From NCBI GenBank assembly GCA_019239825.1, contig JAFAZK010000323.1, positions 1-50,427 of the forward strand: a DNA stretch of 50,427 nt. Direction: 5' to 3'. How positions within the stretch are numbered: the stretch's first letter is position 1; every line of letters begins with the position of its first letter. Origin of the DNA: Verrucomicrobiota bacterium (lineage in GTDB: Bacteria; Verrucomicrobiota; Verrucomicrobiia; Chthoniobacterales; JAFAMB01). Of the stretch, positions 34,498-43,122 are shown in pieces. A model generated the notes under the pieces. The model saw only the letters and a list, made by a program, of their open reading frames with translations, did not search any database and was not told the DNA's origin. Position numbers and translations under genes: made by a program.

Positions 34498-34793
34498 GGT
34501 GTGCAGGAAAACAAATTACAAATCACAGATGACCAATGACAGATGACAGCCTGATTGCGTTTCTCAAGTGGAGAGATCGAGAGATGCAATTCTAGAGCGC
34601 CTTGCCCGACGGAGCTCCTGACCTGTCCGACATAGCTTCCGGAGTTTTCAGACGACAGGGAGAAGATTGTCCAGGATGTCAGACCTTCGGCGAAGCCCGA
34701 GCTGTTGCGGCGGGATTTTGCCGCCGTGAAGGCCACTGAACTTTTTCGTGACAAACGGACTTGTTCTTGTAATGGCAATTACGTGGTGTTGGC

Positions 34794-35570
34794 ATGAAAG
34801 TGGGTCCCTATATCGGATTCATTGTCTTGGTCATGGTGTTCGGGAGCGCCATACTTGGGACGCTGATCCGCCGAAAATTGCCCGAGAATCACTTGGGAGA
34901 TGAGACCCAGAACGTGGTCAGACTGGCTATGGGAGTGGTGGCGACTCTCACGGCCTTGGTCCTCGGGCTGTTGGTTGCTACGGCAAGCGGTTCGTTCAAT
35001 GCCAGGAATCAGGAGATTACTCAGTTATCCGCTAAGGTGATCCAACTAGCGCGCCTGCTGCAGCGCTATGGACCGGAAGCAGACGGTGAGCGTGATCTGC
35101 TGCGCCTTTATACGTCCATGAAGCTGCAGGACCTTTTTCCTCAGGGCAGAGCTGAGTATGTGCTAGAGAATCCGAGGACCACGATCCTGTTCGAAGAACT
35201 ACAGGACCGGTTGGCGGCAATGGATGGCCACAGCACAGAGCAACGCTGGATTCTGTCGCAAGCCCAGGCGCTAACCAGCGAAATCGCGGATGTGCGGTGG
35301 CTTTTGATCGAGCAGGACGTGCTCGGAATCCCGGTTCCGCTGTTGTTTGTGGTTTTGTTCTGGCTGTGCCTGCTTTTCATGAGTTTCGGCCTGTTCGCAC
35401 CCCCTAACGTGACGGTAATGGTGGCGCTGTTCCTTTGTGCACTTGCCGTTGCGGGGGCGATACAAATAATCCTGGACCTGAGCAGGCCTTTCGAAGGGGT
35501 TATCCGAGTCTCTGACCAGCCGCTCAGACACGCTCTCGAAGCAATCAGTCGTCTGAAAAGCTCTCCCTAA
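34794..35570 (+). CDS. DUF4239 (bestrophin-like) membrane protein
   Basis: A 258-residue protein with two N-terminal spans (GPYIGFIVLVMVFGSAILG; VRLAMGVVATLTALVLGLLV), a long cytoplasmic or periplasmic helical loop (about 70-175), and two C-terminal spans (PLLFVVLFWLCLLFMSFGL; VTVMVALFLCALAVAGAIQI). It ends with FEGVIRVSDQPLRHAL, a DUF4239 hallmark. The family is loosely likened to bestrophin channels, but no activity is established. It lies 223 bp upstream of the lipoprotein gene, and the 296 bp before it hold no further gene. Confidence 0.87.
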   Translation: MKVGPYIGFIVLVMVFGSAILGTLIRRKLPENHLGDETQNVVRLAMGVVATLTALVLGLLVATASGSFNARNQEITQLSAKVIQLARLLQRYGPEADGERDLLRLYTSMKLQDLFPQGRAEYVLENPRTTILFEELQDRLAAMDGHSTEQRWILSQAQALTSEIADVRWLLIEQDVLGIPVPLLFVVLFWLCLLFMSFGLFAPPNVTVMVALFLCALAVAGAIQIILDLSRPFEGVIRVSDQPLRHALEAISRLKSSP

Positions 35571-35726
35571 TGCAATATGATGCGAATCACGTTAGCGGTC
35601 GCTTTAGCGATCACTTCGAAGGATGCCTTCACAGTTGCCCAGGAACCTTTGGGTCCTTCCCGTCAAGGGGACTAGGCGGTTTTTATTTATCTGGTTTTTT
35701 CGGCAAACTTTTAGCATCTAACCTCA

Positions 35727-37259
35727 ATGTCCAATACTCCGTCCCGCGAGAAGTACCGTCAGGGAGGATCTATCTTTACAAGGCTGGAGTCGGCAGAGCG
35801 GATCAAGAACCAGCGTTGGGGCCGGGCCGAACAAGTCAGTCGCTTTACCTCGGCTTGTCGACTCTTGGTTGCGTTCCTTTCCGCTATCTTGGTCGCGGGC
35901 TGTGCCTCGTTCGGGCCATATCACGCAAATACCCCCGATCACCCCTTCAACTCCGTGCGAGGCCCCAAGGGAAGCGGTGGTTACCAGCTGGCGTTCGTCG
36001 AATTCGGGGATCAAGGCTCGAATTTAGATAACTCTCAAATAAAGGCCGCTCTCGACGTGATTCATCAAGCGGAACGCCCCTTTCTTTTTGTTTACATTCA
36101 CGGCTGGCAAAACAACGCGAACTCGCGGGATGTTTGCCGGTTTGAACACTTTCTGGATTCGATTTCGAGTTTCTCTCAGGCCACCGGCCAAAAACTGAAT
36201 GTGATCGGTGTTTATATCGCTTGGCGCGGCCGGGACATCGTATTCCCTGGCCTGAACTTACTCACATTCTTTAGCCGTAAGTCAGTGGCTGCCGGGATCG
36301 CCTCCCAAGTCAGTTGCCTGGCGACTCTTGATGAACTCGCCTTGGCAGCTCGGGATCCCAGCAAGAAAGTACATCGCTGTATACTGATTGGACATTCCTT
36401 TGGCGGATTGCTACTTGGGAATACACTCTCGCATTCAATTCTGGATGCGAGTGGCTTCGGCACTCGTAATACCAGCCCCTGGGACATGGCGGTGACGTTT
36501 AATTCAGCGGACAGTTCCATCAGCACTCGACAGTTAATGAAGGAACTCGATTATCTTTATAAATATGACCCAATCCGGCACGCCTACGTTAGCCGATCTG
36601 CCGCCGATAAAGGGGCTACGGCGATACCGGAGAGCCGACCATTTCTGGTATTCCTTCAATCCGAGGACGATCTGCCGACCGGGACATTCTTCCCCATTAG
36701 TACCGAACTCTATAATACGTTAACCTTTCGAAATCACTGGGAGAAAGTACCGGTGCCCGGCCACCCAGGGGAAAAAGTATCTGAACGCGAATTTTTTAGC
36801 CATACGCCCGGCAACAATCCCTACCTGGTCAATTACCGCGTGGTTCCGCTTGGAAAAGCCAGTCCGCCTCCTGGTTTAAAGGCGACGCAGAACCGGGCAT
36901 TCGAGGCCAATATTCTCCACAATCACCCAGACTATTCTTTTTATACGAGCGAGCGTAACGATGGTCACGAAAATCGTTTTTGCCACAATGGTGACTATGA
37001 TCCGGATGAAGCTCGTAGGTATACGGCTCAAGAGCACTGGCGACGGTGGCGCTTTGTTTATACAGGGAATGCCCGCGTCCCTTGTTGGGTTGTGCGTGTA
37101 CCGAAAGAGATCATTCAGGGGCACGGCGGACTGTGGAGCGACAACTCCGTGGCGCTGTTAGCCGCTTTATTTCGCATCCAGTTTCCGATTACAGGAGCGG
37201 GAGAGATGGCTCCACCGCCATTGCGCCGCGCTCCAAATACCCCGGGATTCCAACAGTAA
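35727..37259 (+). CDS. Lipoprotein with alpha/beta hydrolase domain
   Basis: A 510-residue protein. An internal hydrophobic stretch ends in a lipobox (FLSAILVAGCASF, cysteine near residue 58), so it should be lipid-anchored after use of a long charged N-region. The true start may lie nearer this signal. The mature part has an esterase-type fold: FLFVYIHGWQNNA (oxyanion strand), RCILIGHSFGGLLLGNTLS (nucleophile elbow) and AVTFNSADSSIS. A long C-terminal half of 250 residues has no motif I recognise. Substrate unknown; relatives are annotated as putative lipases or esterases. Confidence 0.8.
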   Translation: MSNTPSREKYRQGGSIFTRLESAERIKNQRWGRAEQVSRFTSACRLLVAFLSAILVAGCASFGPYHANTPDHPFNSVRGPKGSGGYQLAFVEFGDQGSNLDNSQIKAALDVIHQAERPFLFVYIHGWQNNANSRDVCRFEHFLDSISSFSQATGQKLNVIGVYIAWRGRDIVFPGLNLLTFFSRKSVAAGIASQVSCLATLDELALAARDPSKKVHRCILIGHSFGGLLLGNTLSHSILDASGFGTRNTSPWDMAVTFNSADSSISTRQLMKELDYLYKYDPIRHAYVSRSAADKGATAIPESRPFLVFLQSEDDLPTGTFFPISTELYNTLTFRNHWEKVPVPGHPGEKVSEREFFSHTPGNNPYLVNYRVVPLGKASPPPGLKATQNRAFEANILHNHPDYSFYTSERNDGHENRFCHNGDYDPDEARRYTAQEHWRRWRFVYTGNARVPCWVVRVPKEIIQGHGGLWSDNSVALLAALFRIQFPITGAGEMAPPPLRRAPNTPGFQQ

Positions 37260-37330
37260 CCTGAGGTTGGGCCTGCGAAAGACGCGAGCGCGCCTATTAC
37301 AGTCATCGGGCTTTCACCACCGGTGTTGAT

Positions 37331-37924
37331 TCATCTGCTGGGAAAAGTGAAGCGTTCGACGAGCGCCTTCACGCGCTCTTTATGACGGCTGTGCTTAAAT
37401 CGCTTGGTTCTGGTTAGCTCGGCGATACCATGGAGGCTCGCCCAAAACAGTTCCGATACAGCCTCTGACTTCGAGCTCTGTCCCGGAAACAACTCCAGGA
37501 GTTGGGAAAACGCGAATCGCATCTGCGCAGGAGTAGCCGGGTCATCGAATGGTAGACTCAGGTTAAGCGAAAACATTACTTCGTACAGCGCGGGTGAAGA
37601 CGCGGCGAACTCCAAATATGCAGCCGCGACCGATTCGACTGTATTTCCACGCTTAACCAGTTTCCGAGCCTTCTCCAAAGCCAGGCCCAGCTCCTGGAAA
37701 CCCTCGATAGCAACCGCGGCGAGAATCCCCTCGCGGTTTTCAAAATGAGCGTACAAGACGGGTTGGCTGTATGAAATTTCGTCGGATAACCGCCGAACGG
37801 TTACATTGGACCACCCTTCAAGCTCCGCGATTCGTCGTGCGGCACTGATGATCTGTGCCCGGCGGGCCTGCTTGTCCCGCAGTTTTCTTTCCGCAATTCG
37901 ATTAGCTGCTGGCGTCGTTGCCAT
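37331..37924 (-). CDS. TetR/AcrR family regulator
   Basis: A 197-residue regulator: N-terminal helix-turn-helix (IISAARRIAELEGWSNVTVRRLSDEISYSQPVLYAHFENREGILAAVA) and an all-helical ligand/dimer domain (EVMFSLNLSLPF, ELFWASLHGIAELTR). The start at 37924 gives a normal lead-in to the HTH; a longer frame to 38029 would read through the operator region. It is divergent from the DUF1772 gene, with 139 bp between that hold an 8-8 inverted repeat and a repeated TATAGCG(T/C)TGC-like site. It likely represses its own gene and its neighbour. Confidence 0.92.
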   Translation of the reverse strand: MATTPAANRIAERKLRDKQARRAQIISAARRIAELEGWSNVTVRRLSDEISYSQPVLYAHFENREGILAAVAIEGFQELGLALEKARKLVKRGNTVESVAAAYLEFAASSPALYEVMFSLNLSLPFDDPATPAQMRFAFSQLLELFPGQSSKSEAVSELFWASLHGIAELTRTKRFKHSRHKERVKALVERFTFPSR

Positions 37925-37932
37925 CGATAGGA

Positions 37933-38022
37933 AGTATAGCGTCGCTAGGGCGGAGGGTGAAACTTTTTCCGATGCTTCGGTGAAATATAGCGTTGCAAAA
38001 ATATCTAGCAATGATAGATATT
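37933..38022. promoter_or_regulatory. Probable TetR operators between divergent genes
   Basis: AATATCTA (38000-38007) and TAGATATT (38015-38022) form a perfect inverted repeat spaced by 7 bases. AGTATAGCGTCGCT (from 37933) and AATATAGCGTTGCA (from 37984) are near-identical direct repeats. They lie between the start of the TetR gene and the start of the DUF1772 gene, in AT-rich DNA suited to overlapping promoters. Confidence 0.6.
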
Positions 38023-38063
38023 GTATCAATGCATCATTTTAAACTTGGTGACGGTCTCTTCAA

Positions 38064-38528
38064 ATGGACGTATTATTCTTGATTCTCGTTGTTTCCACCG
38101 GAACCATCCTAGGCAACGAATTCAACATTGGGTTCTTGATTCATCCGGCCCTATCCCGGACGGATGCTGAGCGCTTTCTTCCGGCGATTCAGGTCTTTGC
38201 TAAATTATTTGGCAAGATCATGCCTTTCTGGATGGCGGGGACCGCGTTGTTTCATCTTGTTCTTCTCATTGTCACGTGGAATTGGCCGGCGATCTCAACT
38301 GTCCTGCTACTCGTCGCGACGCTGCTCTGGCTTATCATTTGTGTTTTTAGCGTCGTCGGGCCGGTGCCGATCAATAATAGGGTCAAAGCTTGGGATATCC
38401 GGAATCTTCCCCCAGATTGGCGGGAACAACGACGGCGCTGGGACCAACTCAATGCAATTCGTGTAGTCATGATCGCCGCAGCGTTTGTTGCGCTGGCGGA
38501 GAGTTATCGAACTTTAGGATGGCACTAG
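38064..38528 (+). CDS. DUF1772-like membrane protein
   Basis: A 154-residue protein with four membrane spans. The DUF1772 pattern is visible: small residues around GNEFNIGFLIHPAL, a conserved end of loop (PINNRVKAWD), DWREQRRRWDQLNAIRVVMIAAAFVALA. The family is often found next to TetR regulators as the regulated gene, as here. Function unknown; members are sometimes called anthrone-oxygenase-like. Expression is probably controlled by the divergent TetR. Confidence 0.8.
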   Translation: MDVLFLILVVSTGTILGNEFNIGFLIHPALSRTDAERFLPAIQVFAKLFGKIMPFWMAGTALFHLVLLIVTWNWPAISTVLLLVATLLWLIICVFSVVGPVPINNRVKAWDIRNLPPDWREQRRRWDQLNAIRVVMIAAAFVALAESYRTLGWH

Positions 38529-38604
38529 CTCATGAAGAAGGCTCCGGTGTAGGACTAGGCTTTTGAAGCGAACAGAAGAACGCAAAGGACCCCAAGGGGA
38601 ACGT

Positions 38605-38667
38605 GCTCCGTAGGAGCAAAATCTTTATAGCTGTGCCGGAAAAATTGCGGGCTAGCTCCGTAGGAAC
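38605..38667. repeat. R2 repeat pair
   Basis: GCTCCGTAGGAGC (38605-38617) is followed by AAAATCTTTATAGC, and a second, mutated core GCTCCGTAGGAAC lies at 38655-38667. Spacing is as in the copy at 39678-39741. No inverted partner is seen nearby, so this is the left half of the full element. Confidence 0.7.
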
Positions 38668-38783
38668 GGCATCTATGGTGAATTGGGGCACCCAAATATT
38701 GGACGGAATTTTCTGCGCCAACAAGTGACAACCTAAGCTGTTGGTACGTTGCCCCGAACGGTTCGGGATGCGATCCTGGCAGC

Positions 38784-38963
38784 ATGAGCAGCGCCGACCC
38801 GGACCACAAAACGTTGTTTCTTCGCAATTACGAATTGTACGAGGCGGCCAAGGAACGCGGAGAATCAAAGGAGATTCAGCGCCTTGCACTGCTGACACTA
38901 AATCAGATTTATGTCATATCAGATGTTCCCCTCATGCAGATCGAGAAGCAAACGCTCAGGTGA
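38784..38963 (+). CDS. Small protein, possibly frameshifted into a second frame
   Basis: A 59-residue frame (MSSADPDHKTLFLRNYELYE onwards, ending MQIEKQTLR) with good helical character. Its stop overlaps the ATG of a second frame at 38963-39046 (MHDLLGPPHTEAEVREKYDQ). The sequence just before that ATG in the second frame (DREANAQV) reads well as an extension of it. The simplest view is one ~90-residue helical protein broken by a frameshift near 38930. Two overlapping genes are possible. No family recognised. Confidence 0.45.
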   Translation: MSSADPDHKTLFLRNYELYEAAKERGESKEIQRLALLTLNQIYVISDVPLMQIEKQTLR

Positions 38964-39189
38964 TGCATGATCTGTTGGGACCGCCGCACACAGAAGCTGA
39001 GGTCCGGGAAAAGTATGATCAACTGCGGGCCGATGCCGGGGTATGATGCTTGGCACTGGGATCAGTGAGCTCGCTAAGGCATCGTCGGGTTAAACGGCCA
39101 CTCGCCCGTGACCGCGCGGGTTGTCAAAATCGGGACGGAAAAGGGTCAGTCAGCACTTCCTGACAGAATTGTAGCTACCCACCGATCGA

Positions 39190-39593
39190 TCATCTCGAGT
39201 TAGCTGCTGCGAACCTTGGAGAGCCTTAACCAACACCTTCCGGATGCGCGCCACGGCTGGGTTATCCAAACCGTACGGTTCAAAGCGCAAACTAGCGGTC
39301 GAAATGATCCTTGGCGCCGTCAGTTCTAATAACCAATGCACGTCGGCTGCCATTATAAAGCGTAGCGTGCCGCGGAGCGGCTAGGTACGGACAATCGTCC
39401 GATCTGCAATCGCACGCTCCATGTCCTGTTCGGTCGCATCCGGTAGACGCAGGCCAATAGCCCAAAGGGTGCCCAAATAATCTTGAGCTGGCATGGCGCC
39501 AAGTGAACTCACAACCTGAGCTGGGTCTTGGCATCGGGTTGCCACAATCTGCTGATTAACCAACCGGAGACGGACTATTTCTGCGTCGGTCAT
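39190..39593 (-). pseudogene. Decayed partial copy of the AlkZ-like winged-helix gene
   Basis: The N-terminal 130 or so residues of the gene at 28774-29859 recur here: MTDAEIVRLRLVNQQIVATR, then GAMPAQDYLGTLWAIGLR, then IADRTIVRT followed by a stop (TAG) where the intact copy has Trp (TGG). After the stop the frame continues PLRGTLRFIMAADVHWLLEL to GSQQLTRDD. The first glutamine of the QxQ motif has become Pro. Homology ends at the ATCTCGAG junction near 39190, so the 3' two thirds are absent. Upstream DNA, with R2 repeats, is duplicated too. Confidence 0.88.
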
Positions 39594-39677
39594 TTAAGCA
39601 AATTCTTTGGGCCACCACGACGATATCGGCCGTCGCGGTCGGTTGTACACTGTGGTCAATCAGGCCTTCGCCGACAA

Positions 39678-39741
39678 GCTCCGTAGGAGCGAAATCTTTA
39701 TAGTTACGCCGTCCGTAAAACGCAGGTAGCTCCGCAGGAGC
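39678..39741. repeat. R2 repeat pair in the duplicated segment
   Basis: GCTCCGTAGGAGC (39678-39690) is followed by GAAATCTTTATAG, and GCTCCGCAGGAGC lies at 39729-39741. The context (CGACAAGCTCCGTAG and CGCCGTCCG) matches 29935-29985 upstream of the intact AlkZ-like gene, so this pair came with the segmental duplication. Confidence 0.75.
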
Positions 39742-39927
39742 GGTATATGACGCTCACGTGATCCAATCCAAATCGGAATAGCCGCAAAAAGGTCACGACC
39801 GCAACGCGTCGCATAGCGTCCTACCGCCACTCTGCGCTCACCCCGAATATACTTCGGTTGCCGCCGAACTGTTGCCGCTTGTTCGGATACATACGGACCG
39901 ATACCCTGATCTAGGAGCAAACATCTC

Positions 39928-41367
39928 GTGAAAGCCCTCACTGAGCCTTTAAAAACCATGGAACGCGGCAAAACGGAAATGCACGGCACACGCAAAGAGG
40001 TAAAGCCAAAGATCGGCTTAACCATTCTGGCAACGAGTCTGGGATTTGTTCTCGTTCAGCTGGATGTCTCGATCGTCAATATTGCCTTAGCCAGGATCGG
40101 CGCGGATCTCGGCACGCCAGTGGCCGGATTACAATGGATCGTCGATTCCTATGCGCTCGCATTTGCGGCCCTTCTTTTGTCAGCCGGTGCGCTCGGTGAC
40201 CAGATTGGTGCACGCAAAGGGTTCATCATTGGCTTCGCAGCTTTCGTGGCAGCGTCACTCGGTTGCGGCCTGGCTCCTGGCCCAATCGCTCTGATCGTTG
40301 CTCGCGCTTTCCAAGGGATTGGAGCTGCCCTCCTGGTCCCATGCTCGTTAGCATTGTTAAATCAAGCGGCCGGAAATGACGCTCGATTGCGAACTCGCGC
40401 GGTTAGCCTTTGGACTGCATCCGGCAGCGTCGCTTTAGCAGTTGGTCCGATACTAGGTGGATTCCTGGTAGCTAGCTTGGGTTGGCGAAGCATTTTTCTC
40501 ATTAATATTCCAATTGGGCTAGCTGGTATCTTCCTAACCCAGGCGTTCGTGCAAGAGTCCGCTAGTCGACATCATACCTTCGATCCCGCCGGCCAATTAT
40601 TTGCGATCACAGCACTTCTCGGACTAGTTGGCGCCGTCATTTTTTCCGAAGGCAGCGGGTTTAGCCCGATCGTTTGGTCCTCTTTGATCGTCGCTTTCAT
40701 TTCTGGCGCTGCGTTTGTATTGGTTGAGTCTCGAGTTTCTTCACCCATGCTGCCGCTAGATTTCTTTCGGCAACCGGCCTTCACAGCAGCCACCCTGGTT
40801 GGACTCGCTGTTAATTTCACGGTCTATGGAGTCATTTTTATACTCGGGCTTTACCTGCAACGAATCCGCGGATATTCACCCGTGATGAGCGGCCTGATAC
40901 TTCTGCCGGTCCCGATCGCCTTTCTTTTTTCCAATCTCTTTGCGGCATGGATGGCGAGAGCAACTAACTTATGTCTATTGATGGTGATCGGCTTATTAGT
41001 TGGCGCTGCCGGTTACTGGTCGCTCAACTCGATTGACGCCGGCACCTCTTATCTGCAAATGTTGCCCGGGTTTGTCATAATGCCGTTAGGGGTAGGCCTC
41101 GCCGTCCCCTGCATGACGACTGCCCTACTGACCGCCGTGCCGGGTTCCCGGTCCGGTGTGGCTTCGGGAGTTCTGAACAGTGTGCGGCAAGCCGGTGGAG
41201 CGCTAGGCGTTGCTACGTACGGTGCCCTGTTGAATGACAAGAGCGTTGCGGGTGCTCAGCTATCGTTTTCTATTTCGGCGGTACTGCTTATTCTCGCGGC
41301 GGCCGTCGCCGCGATCGGGGTTAAGCGCAAGACAGTGCTTCCATCCCTTGCCCAATCGGAATGCTAG
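39928..41367 (+). CDS. MFS exporter of the DHA2 (EmrB/QacA) type
   Basis: A 479-residue proton-coupled exporter with 14 predicted spans. Family signs are QLDVSIVNIALARIGADLG in span one, LQWIVDSYALAFAALLLSAGALGDQIGARKGF (motif A) and GIGAALLVPCSLALL, followed by AVGPILGGFLV (motif C). The likely role is multidrug or metabolite efflux. I use the GTG at 39928 with AGGAGC upstream; the ATG at 39958 is an alternative. No membrane-fusion partner (EmrA) or regulator is adjacent. It comes straight after the duplicated R2/pseudogene segment. Confidence 0.92.
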   Translation: MKALTEPLKTMERGKTEMHGTRKEVKPKIGLTILATSLGFVLVQLDVSIVNIALARIGADLGTPVAGLQWIVDSYALAFAALLLSAGALGDQIGARKGFIIGFAAFVAASLGCGLAPGPIALIVARAFQGIGAALLVPCSLALLNQAAGNDARLRTRAVSLWTASGSVALAVGPILGGFLVASLGWRSIFLINIPIGLAGIFLTQAFVQESASRHHTFDPAGQLFAITALLGLVGAVIFSEGSGFSPIVWSSLIVAFISGAAFVLVESRVSSPMLPLDFFRQPAFTAATLVGLAVNFTVYGVIFILGLYLQRIRGYSPVMSGLILLPVPIAFLFSNLFAAWMARATNLCLLMVIGLLVGAAGYWSLNSIDAGTSYLQMLPGFVIMPLGVGLAVPCMTTALLTAVPGSRSGVASGVLNSVRQAGGALGVATYGALLNDKSVAGAQLSFSISAVLLILAAAVAAIGVKRKTVLPSLAQSEC

Positions 41368-41638
41368 ATCGGTGAGGAGCTGCGTCAGCGCAGTGCTCAT
41401 GCGATATGTTCAGTCCTTGTCGCGTCAACGCGAAGCATCGGTAGCGGCGACTGTCCCATAACATGCCCGATCTTGATAGGCGAGAGCGCGGATCCGAAGG
41501 CGGTCAATTTTCGTTAGCTCCACGCGCAGTCGCCATCCGCGCGCTGAAATGGCGACTGCGTGTCGAGTTACTCCCAACCAATCGCTTCGAAATATATTTA
41601 CATTAGAAACACGTTTAGACATAGCGGGACACTCGCCT

Positions 41639-41850
41639 CTACCGAGGGGCTGATTTGTTGATCGCAGCGAGGAACTTTGGTTTTGGCGTCATTGAACGTA
41701 GAGGAGCGATTGCCAGTACGGCAATAATGAGGATGCCTTATGCCACATCCTGAAGACCACCGGCTAACCGAAGCACTTGCATCGTAGTGACAATCATCAC
41801 TAAGTAGATGGATCCCAAGAGAGTTCTGAGGGCAGTAGCCCGCCAGCAAT
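41639..41850 (-). pseudogene. Remnant of an RbsC-like sugar ABC permease C-terminus
   Basis: Read on the minus strand, a stretch ALRTLLGSIYLVMIVTTMQV is followed by LRLAGGLQDVA, a stop codon (41738-41740), and GILIIAVLAIAPLRS. This is the pattern of the last membrane segments of ribose-type ABC permeases (compare a GxLLGxxxIxxLxNGLNLLGV... QxVxxGxIIILAV layout). Nothing else of the gene is visible. The call is by eye. Confidence 0.45.
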
Positions 41851-41935
41851 CCGCGTTGGCGATAGAATCAAAAGCAATGACTTTGATTCCTAATTCGCGA
41901 CCCGACAAAAAAAGCCAGCAGACTAGGCAAGCGTG

Positions 41936-41958
41936 CAAGCGGCTCCCTTCCAGGCGCG
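41936..41958. repeat. Single arm of repeat family R3
   Basis: CAAGCGGCTCCCTTCCAGGCG matches the right arm of the palindrome at 13606-13890 with one difference in the core. No inverted partner is nearby. Confidence 0.5.
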
Positions 41959-42045
41959 TTTTGTTGGAACTGCGTCTCGGCCGGTTATGTTGGTGCACGC
42001 GGGCGGGCGCCTGGGCTGGGTTAGATTATTGTCAGCGCTCCGGGC

Positions 42046-42342
42046 CTAACCTGTTAGAGCACGCGCACATCGAAAGGCGCCTGGCCTCACGAAAGATTTG
42101 TCGCGAAGTTCGGCTGGGAGTTTGAAGCCTAACTGATCTTGAGCTTCCTGCTCCGTTCTTTGAACATCTTCTGGCGAGGCTCCAGGGAGGACTGGTCGCC
42201 CGCCTCGCGCTGCATCTTTAGTCAGGCGGTCTTCGAGGCTGGTTCGTTCAACAGCGGTTAGTTGAAGATAGTATTGAGACGCTCTTAGATCGCTGACAAG
42301 CAAGTCGCTGAGAGTGTTGAGTAGGTTCGGTTTGAGGTTCAT
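42046..42342 (-). CDS. Truncated SMI1/KNR4-like protein
   Basis: A 98-residue frame. Residues 50-78 (LPGASPEDVQRTEQEAQDQL, then GFKLPAELRD) match the start of the SMI1/KNR4 domain (xSExEIxxLExxLGFxLPxEYR). The next conserved part (loop NGG and beyond) is missing, and the frame ends in unrelated residues. SMI1/KNR4 proteins are often immunity proteins of contact-dependent toxins, but no toxin lies here. It is probably a broken gene. The upstream ribosome binding site is weak. Confidence 0.5.
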   Translation of the reverse strand: MNLKPNLLNTLSDLLVSDLRASQYYLQLTAVERTSLEDRLTKDAARGGRPVLPGASPEDVQRTEQEAQDQLGFKLPAELRDKSFVRPGAFRCARALTG

Positions 42343-42411
42343 AGGTGAGTGTGATCGTTGCGTTATTGGGTTAGGCCTGAACACCGGCGAGGCCTTGGGA
42401 GCTGCCGAAAC

Positions 42412-42465
42412 ATTTTTCGAGTTCGCTTTGCGCTCGAAAAATATGCTGAGCCATATTTTTTGAAC
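42412..42465 (+). terminator. Two AT-rich hairpins with a T-run
   Basis: ATTTTTCGAG (42412-42421) is perfectly inverted at 42433-42442. A second hairpin overlaps it (AAATATG, six bases, CATATTT) and is followed by Ts. This resembles a weak intrinsic terminator for plus-strand transcripts, or a pair of exclusive hairpins. No plus-strand gene ends within 1 kb. Confidence 0.35.
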
Positions 42466-42593
42466 CGAAGCGAAGCAAAGCAGAGCGGACCCGCGGGATA
42501 AGGCCGGGGAGCGCAGGAGCCGCGAGGGAAACGAGACGGGTAGAGGATTTAAACGGAAGGGGCCTCGCGAGAAACGAGACGGGGAAGGAAGCC

Positions 42594-42757
42594 GTTTAAG
42601 CCGCAGACGGTACTCTTGCGCTGTGAGAGGCCTCCGCGGGCGGGAACCAAACTGGCGGGGCCAGGACTGTAAAGGAGTGGTTTTGGGCGAGCCTGGGTGC
42701 GCCTAGAAGAAAGAGAAAGGAGAGACGCTTTGCGCCTCGACGAGCAGAAAGACTTTT
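42594..42757 (+). ncRNA. Candidate structured RNA, copy 1 (possibly solo HEARO/omega RNA)
   Basis: About 164 bases shared with 49477-49642. Conserved blocks are GTTTAAGCCGCA, ACGGTACTCTTGCGCTG, TAAAGGAGTGG and CCTGGGTGCG. A stem CTGGC-GCCAG (loop GGG here, GAA in the other copy) and a stem CTGGG-CCTAG with a wobble pair are kept. The sequence before GTTTAAG differs fully between copies, as a variable 5' guide would. The blocks remind me of HEARO/IscB omega RNAs, but I cannot confirm this, and no IscB gene is present. The strand is assumed from that reading. Confidence 0.5.
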
Positions 42758-42861
42758 CTTTAGAGCGTTTTCTTTGCTCGAATGATCGTCGGAGTGCTTA
42801 ACGCCCATATTTGGGTTTCGTGCGCGGACCTGAGCAAGGTCGTCAGGTCGCGCTCCGGTGA

Positions 42862-43122
42862 CTAATCGACCGCTCCAGGCGGCAGCTCCTGCTCGCCTTC
42901 CGTGGTGACCTTCGTAATCCCCCCAGCAATGCCGAGATATTCCATAACCGCGATGAGGCGCCCCGTGAGCCCGGTTTGATAGTGGGTGAGTCCGTGCAGC
43001 TCGTCTTCGTGCTTCAGAAGCCAGGTTAGGCGTTCGGCAAGGTCGGGTTTTCGGACCGAGATGTTGCCTTCGTCGTCGACGGTAACCGAACCAAATACAT
43101 TGTGGAGGATTTCGATTTTCAT
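42862..43122 (-). CDS. Hypothetical protein, 86 residues
   Basis: A frame starting MKIEILHNVFGSVTVDDEGN, continuing WLLKHEDELHGLTHYQTGLTG, and ending EGEQELPPGAVD. It is acidic and mixed alpha/beta, with a plausible beta-hairpin start and a helix pair. Composition and codon use look gene-like. No family recognised, and no cysteine, signal or membrane segment. It lies between the RNA-like repeat and the binding-protein gene on the same strand as the sugar operon, but 252 bases past its end. Confidence 0.55.
   Translation of the reverse strand: MKIEILHNVFGSVTVDDEGNISVRKPDLAERLTWLLKHEDELHGLTHYQTGLTGRLIAVMEYLGIAGGITKVTTEGEQELPPGAVD

Noticed and set aside
42040-42380. GCCTAAC and GTTAGGC motifs suggesting integron attC sites or a gene cassette
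   Set aside because: The motifs lie inside or beside a coding frame without the paired R-L box spacing and hairpin of attC, and no integrase is present.
42756-42861. An IscB N-terminus directly after RNA copy 1
   Set aside because: No frame shows the IscB start pattern (VxVLDxxxxPLxP) or RuvC/HNH motifs after either copy.
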